A stretch of 64,000 bases of DNA from Xanthomonas phaseoli pv. phaseoli. GTDB taxonomy: Bacteria > Pseudomonadota > Gammaproteobacteria > Xanthomonadales > Xanthomonadaceae. The notes beneath the pieces are model-generated. The model was not told the DNA's origin, did no database searches, and saw only the letters and a list, made by a program, of their open reading frames with translations. Of this stretch, positions 63,146 to 64,000 are shown piece after piece. Position 1 is the first letter of the stretch, and each line of letters opens with the position of its first letter. The stretch covers positions 3,410,001-3,474,000 of the forward strand of contig CP094243.1 of the NCBI GenBank assembly GCA_022749655.1, read 5' to 3'. The translations under genes and the position numbers were made by a program.

Positions 63146-64000
63146 TCAGCCCAAGTGTTGCTTGACCCAGAGGGAGACACCGTCGAGTGCGGTCGCAAGG
63201 GCGGGCCCGTCCTCGCCACCACCCTGGGCGAGATCCGGACGGCCGCCACCCTTGCCGCCGATCTGACTGGCGATGTGGCCGAGGAGTTCCCCAGCCTTCA
63301 CCTTGCCAGTTGGGCTGCCGTTCACACCAGCAACGAGCGCCACCTTGCCGCCCGAAGCGCCCGCCAGGACGATGACCGAATCGCCGAGCTGTTGTTTCAA
63401 GCGATCCATCGCATCGCGCAGCGCCTTGGCATCGAAGCCCTCCAGACGCACCGCGACAACCTTGACTCCGGCAACATCGATTGCGCCAGCGCCCAGATAG
63501 GCAGTCGCACCCGACGCCAACTTGGCCTTGAGCGATTCGAGCTCGCGCTCCAGCCGCTTCTGACGCTCGGTCAGTGCGCGCACCTTATCCACCACTTCGG
63601 TGGTGTTGCCACCAAGCAGATTGGCCGCTTCGAGCAGGCGACGCTCCTCGTCAGCCACATAGTCCAGCGCGCCCTGCCCGGTCACCGCTTCGATACGACG
63701 CACGCCCGACGACACGCCGCCTTCGGAGGTGATCTTGAACAGGCCGATGTCGCCGGTGCGGGTGACGTGGGTACCGCCACACAGCTCGGTGGAATAACCG
63801 CCCATCTTGAGCACGCGGACGTTTTCCCCGTACTTCTCGCCGAACAGCGCCATCGCGCCGAAATCCAGCGCCTCCTGCATGGCCATGTTGTGCACTTCCA
63901 CACCATGGTTGGTGCGGACTTCGGCGTTTACCTTGCGCTCGATCACAGCGAGCTCGTCAGCAGTGATCGGCTGGAAGTGCGAGAAGTCAAAGCGCAGGCG
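63146..64000 (-). CDS. alaS: Alanyl-tRNA synthetase, C-terminal part, runs off the window edge
   Basis: The C-terminal ~284 residues of AlaRS, which charges tRNA-Ala. The visible start of the fragment is RLRFDFSHFQPITADELAVIERKVNAEVR, part of the editing domain. VLKMGGYSTELCGGTHVTRTGDIGLFKITSEGGVSSGVRRIEAVTG contains the zinc-binding CGGTH of the editing site. A coiled coil (LTERQKRLERELESLKAKL) leads to the C-Ala domain ending GGGRPDLAQGGGED…WVKQHLG. The rest lies beyond base 64000. The frame is intact. Confidence 0.94.
   Translation of the reverse strand, partial: RLRFDFSHFQPITADELAVIERKVNAEVRTNHGVEVHNMAMQEALDFGAMALFGEKYGENVRVLKMGGYSTELCGGTHVTRTGDIGLFKITSEGGVSSGVRRIEAVTGQGALDYVADEERRLLEAANLLGGNTTEVVDKVRALTERQKRLERELESLKAKLASGATAYLGAGAIDVAGVKVVAVRLEGFDAKALRDAMDRLKQQLGDSVIVLAGASGGKVALVAGVNGSPTGKVKAGELLGHIASQIGGKGGGRPDLAQGGGEDGPALATALDGVSLWVKQHLG

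Overview
The window is chromosomal DNA of a Xanthomonas species: high GC, typical Xanthomonas gene neighbourhoods (pcnB-folK-panBCD-pgi, dgo cluster, csrA next to alaS), large TonB-dependent receptors of the Xanthomonas/Caulobacter type, and IS3- and IS5-family insertion sequences. I cannot name the species.

Layout. (1) 1-5.9 kb: the end of a sodium/sugar symporter, a GH3 beta-glucosidase and a PhoX-type phosphatase. (2) 6.0-7.1 kb: a small toxin-antitoxin pair (Phd/YefM-like antitoxin plus zeta-type kinase). (3) 7.2-12.8 kb: the housekeeping operon pcnB-folK-panB-panC-panD-pgi, with tRNA-Glu divergent from it. (4) 12.9-20.9 kb: an accessory stretch with an orphan CdiI-like protein, folE2 cut in two by an IS5-family element (TTAG duplication), a cell-wall amidase, and two inverted, nearly identical 1193-bp IS3-family copies around a truncated MASE1 gene. 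(5) 20.9-43.9 kb: a xyloglucan utilization locus on the minus strand: LysR regulator, two TonB receptors, GH74, CE20-type acetylesterase, GH35, GH31, GH95, xylulokinase, xylose isomerase and an MFS sugar porter. (6) 44.3-47.8 kb: the divergent dgo operon (KDPGal aldolase, galactonate dehydratase, lactonase-like SMP-30, KDGal kinase). (7) 47.9-64 kb: housekeeping and sensory genes (fdxA, BamC-like, dapA, gcvR, rraB-like, bcp, phoH, thiD, two identical tRNA-Arg, DedA-rhodanese fusion, LysR, pirin, PAS chemoreceptor, tRNA-Ser, csrA, alaS).

How it works together. The receptors import xyloglucan oligosaccharides. CE20, GH95, GH35, GH31 and perhaps GH3 then strip acetyl, fucose, galactose, xylose and glucose. 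XylA/XylB channel xylose to the pentose phosphate pathway, and the neighbouring dgo genes can take galactose onward through galactonate. I see a candidate shared LysR-type operator, TATTC-N7-GAATA, between lysR and dgoA and upstream of the first receptor, with a degenerate version upstream of the second. This would tie the two pathways to the LysR gene lying between them.

Caveat. Nineteen genes, including housekeeping ones (pgi, dapA, panB, phoH, gcvR), carry 24 small indels, mostly one-base losses in G/C runs. Repairing each gives an ordinary full-length protein. This looks more like sequencing error than real decay, so 'pseudogene' entries mean 'frameshifted as given'.
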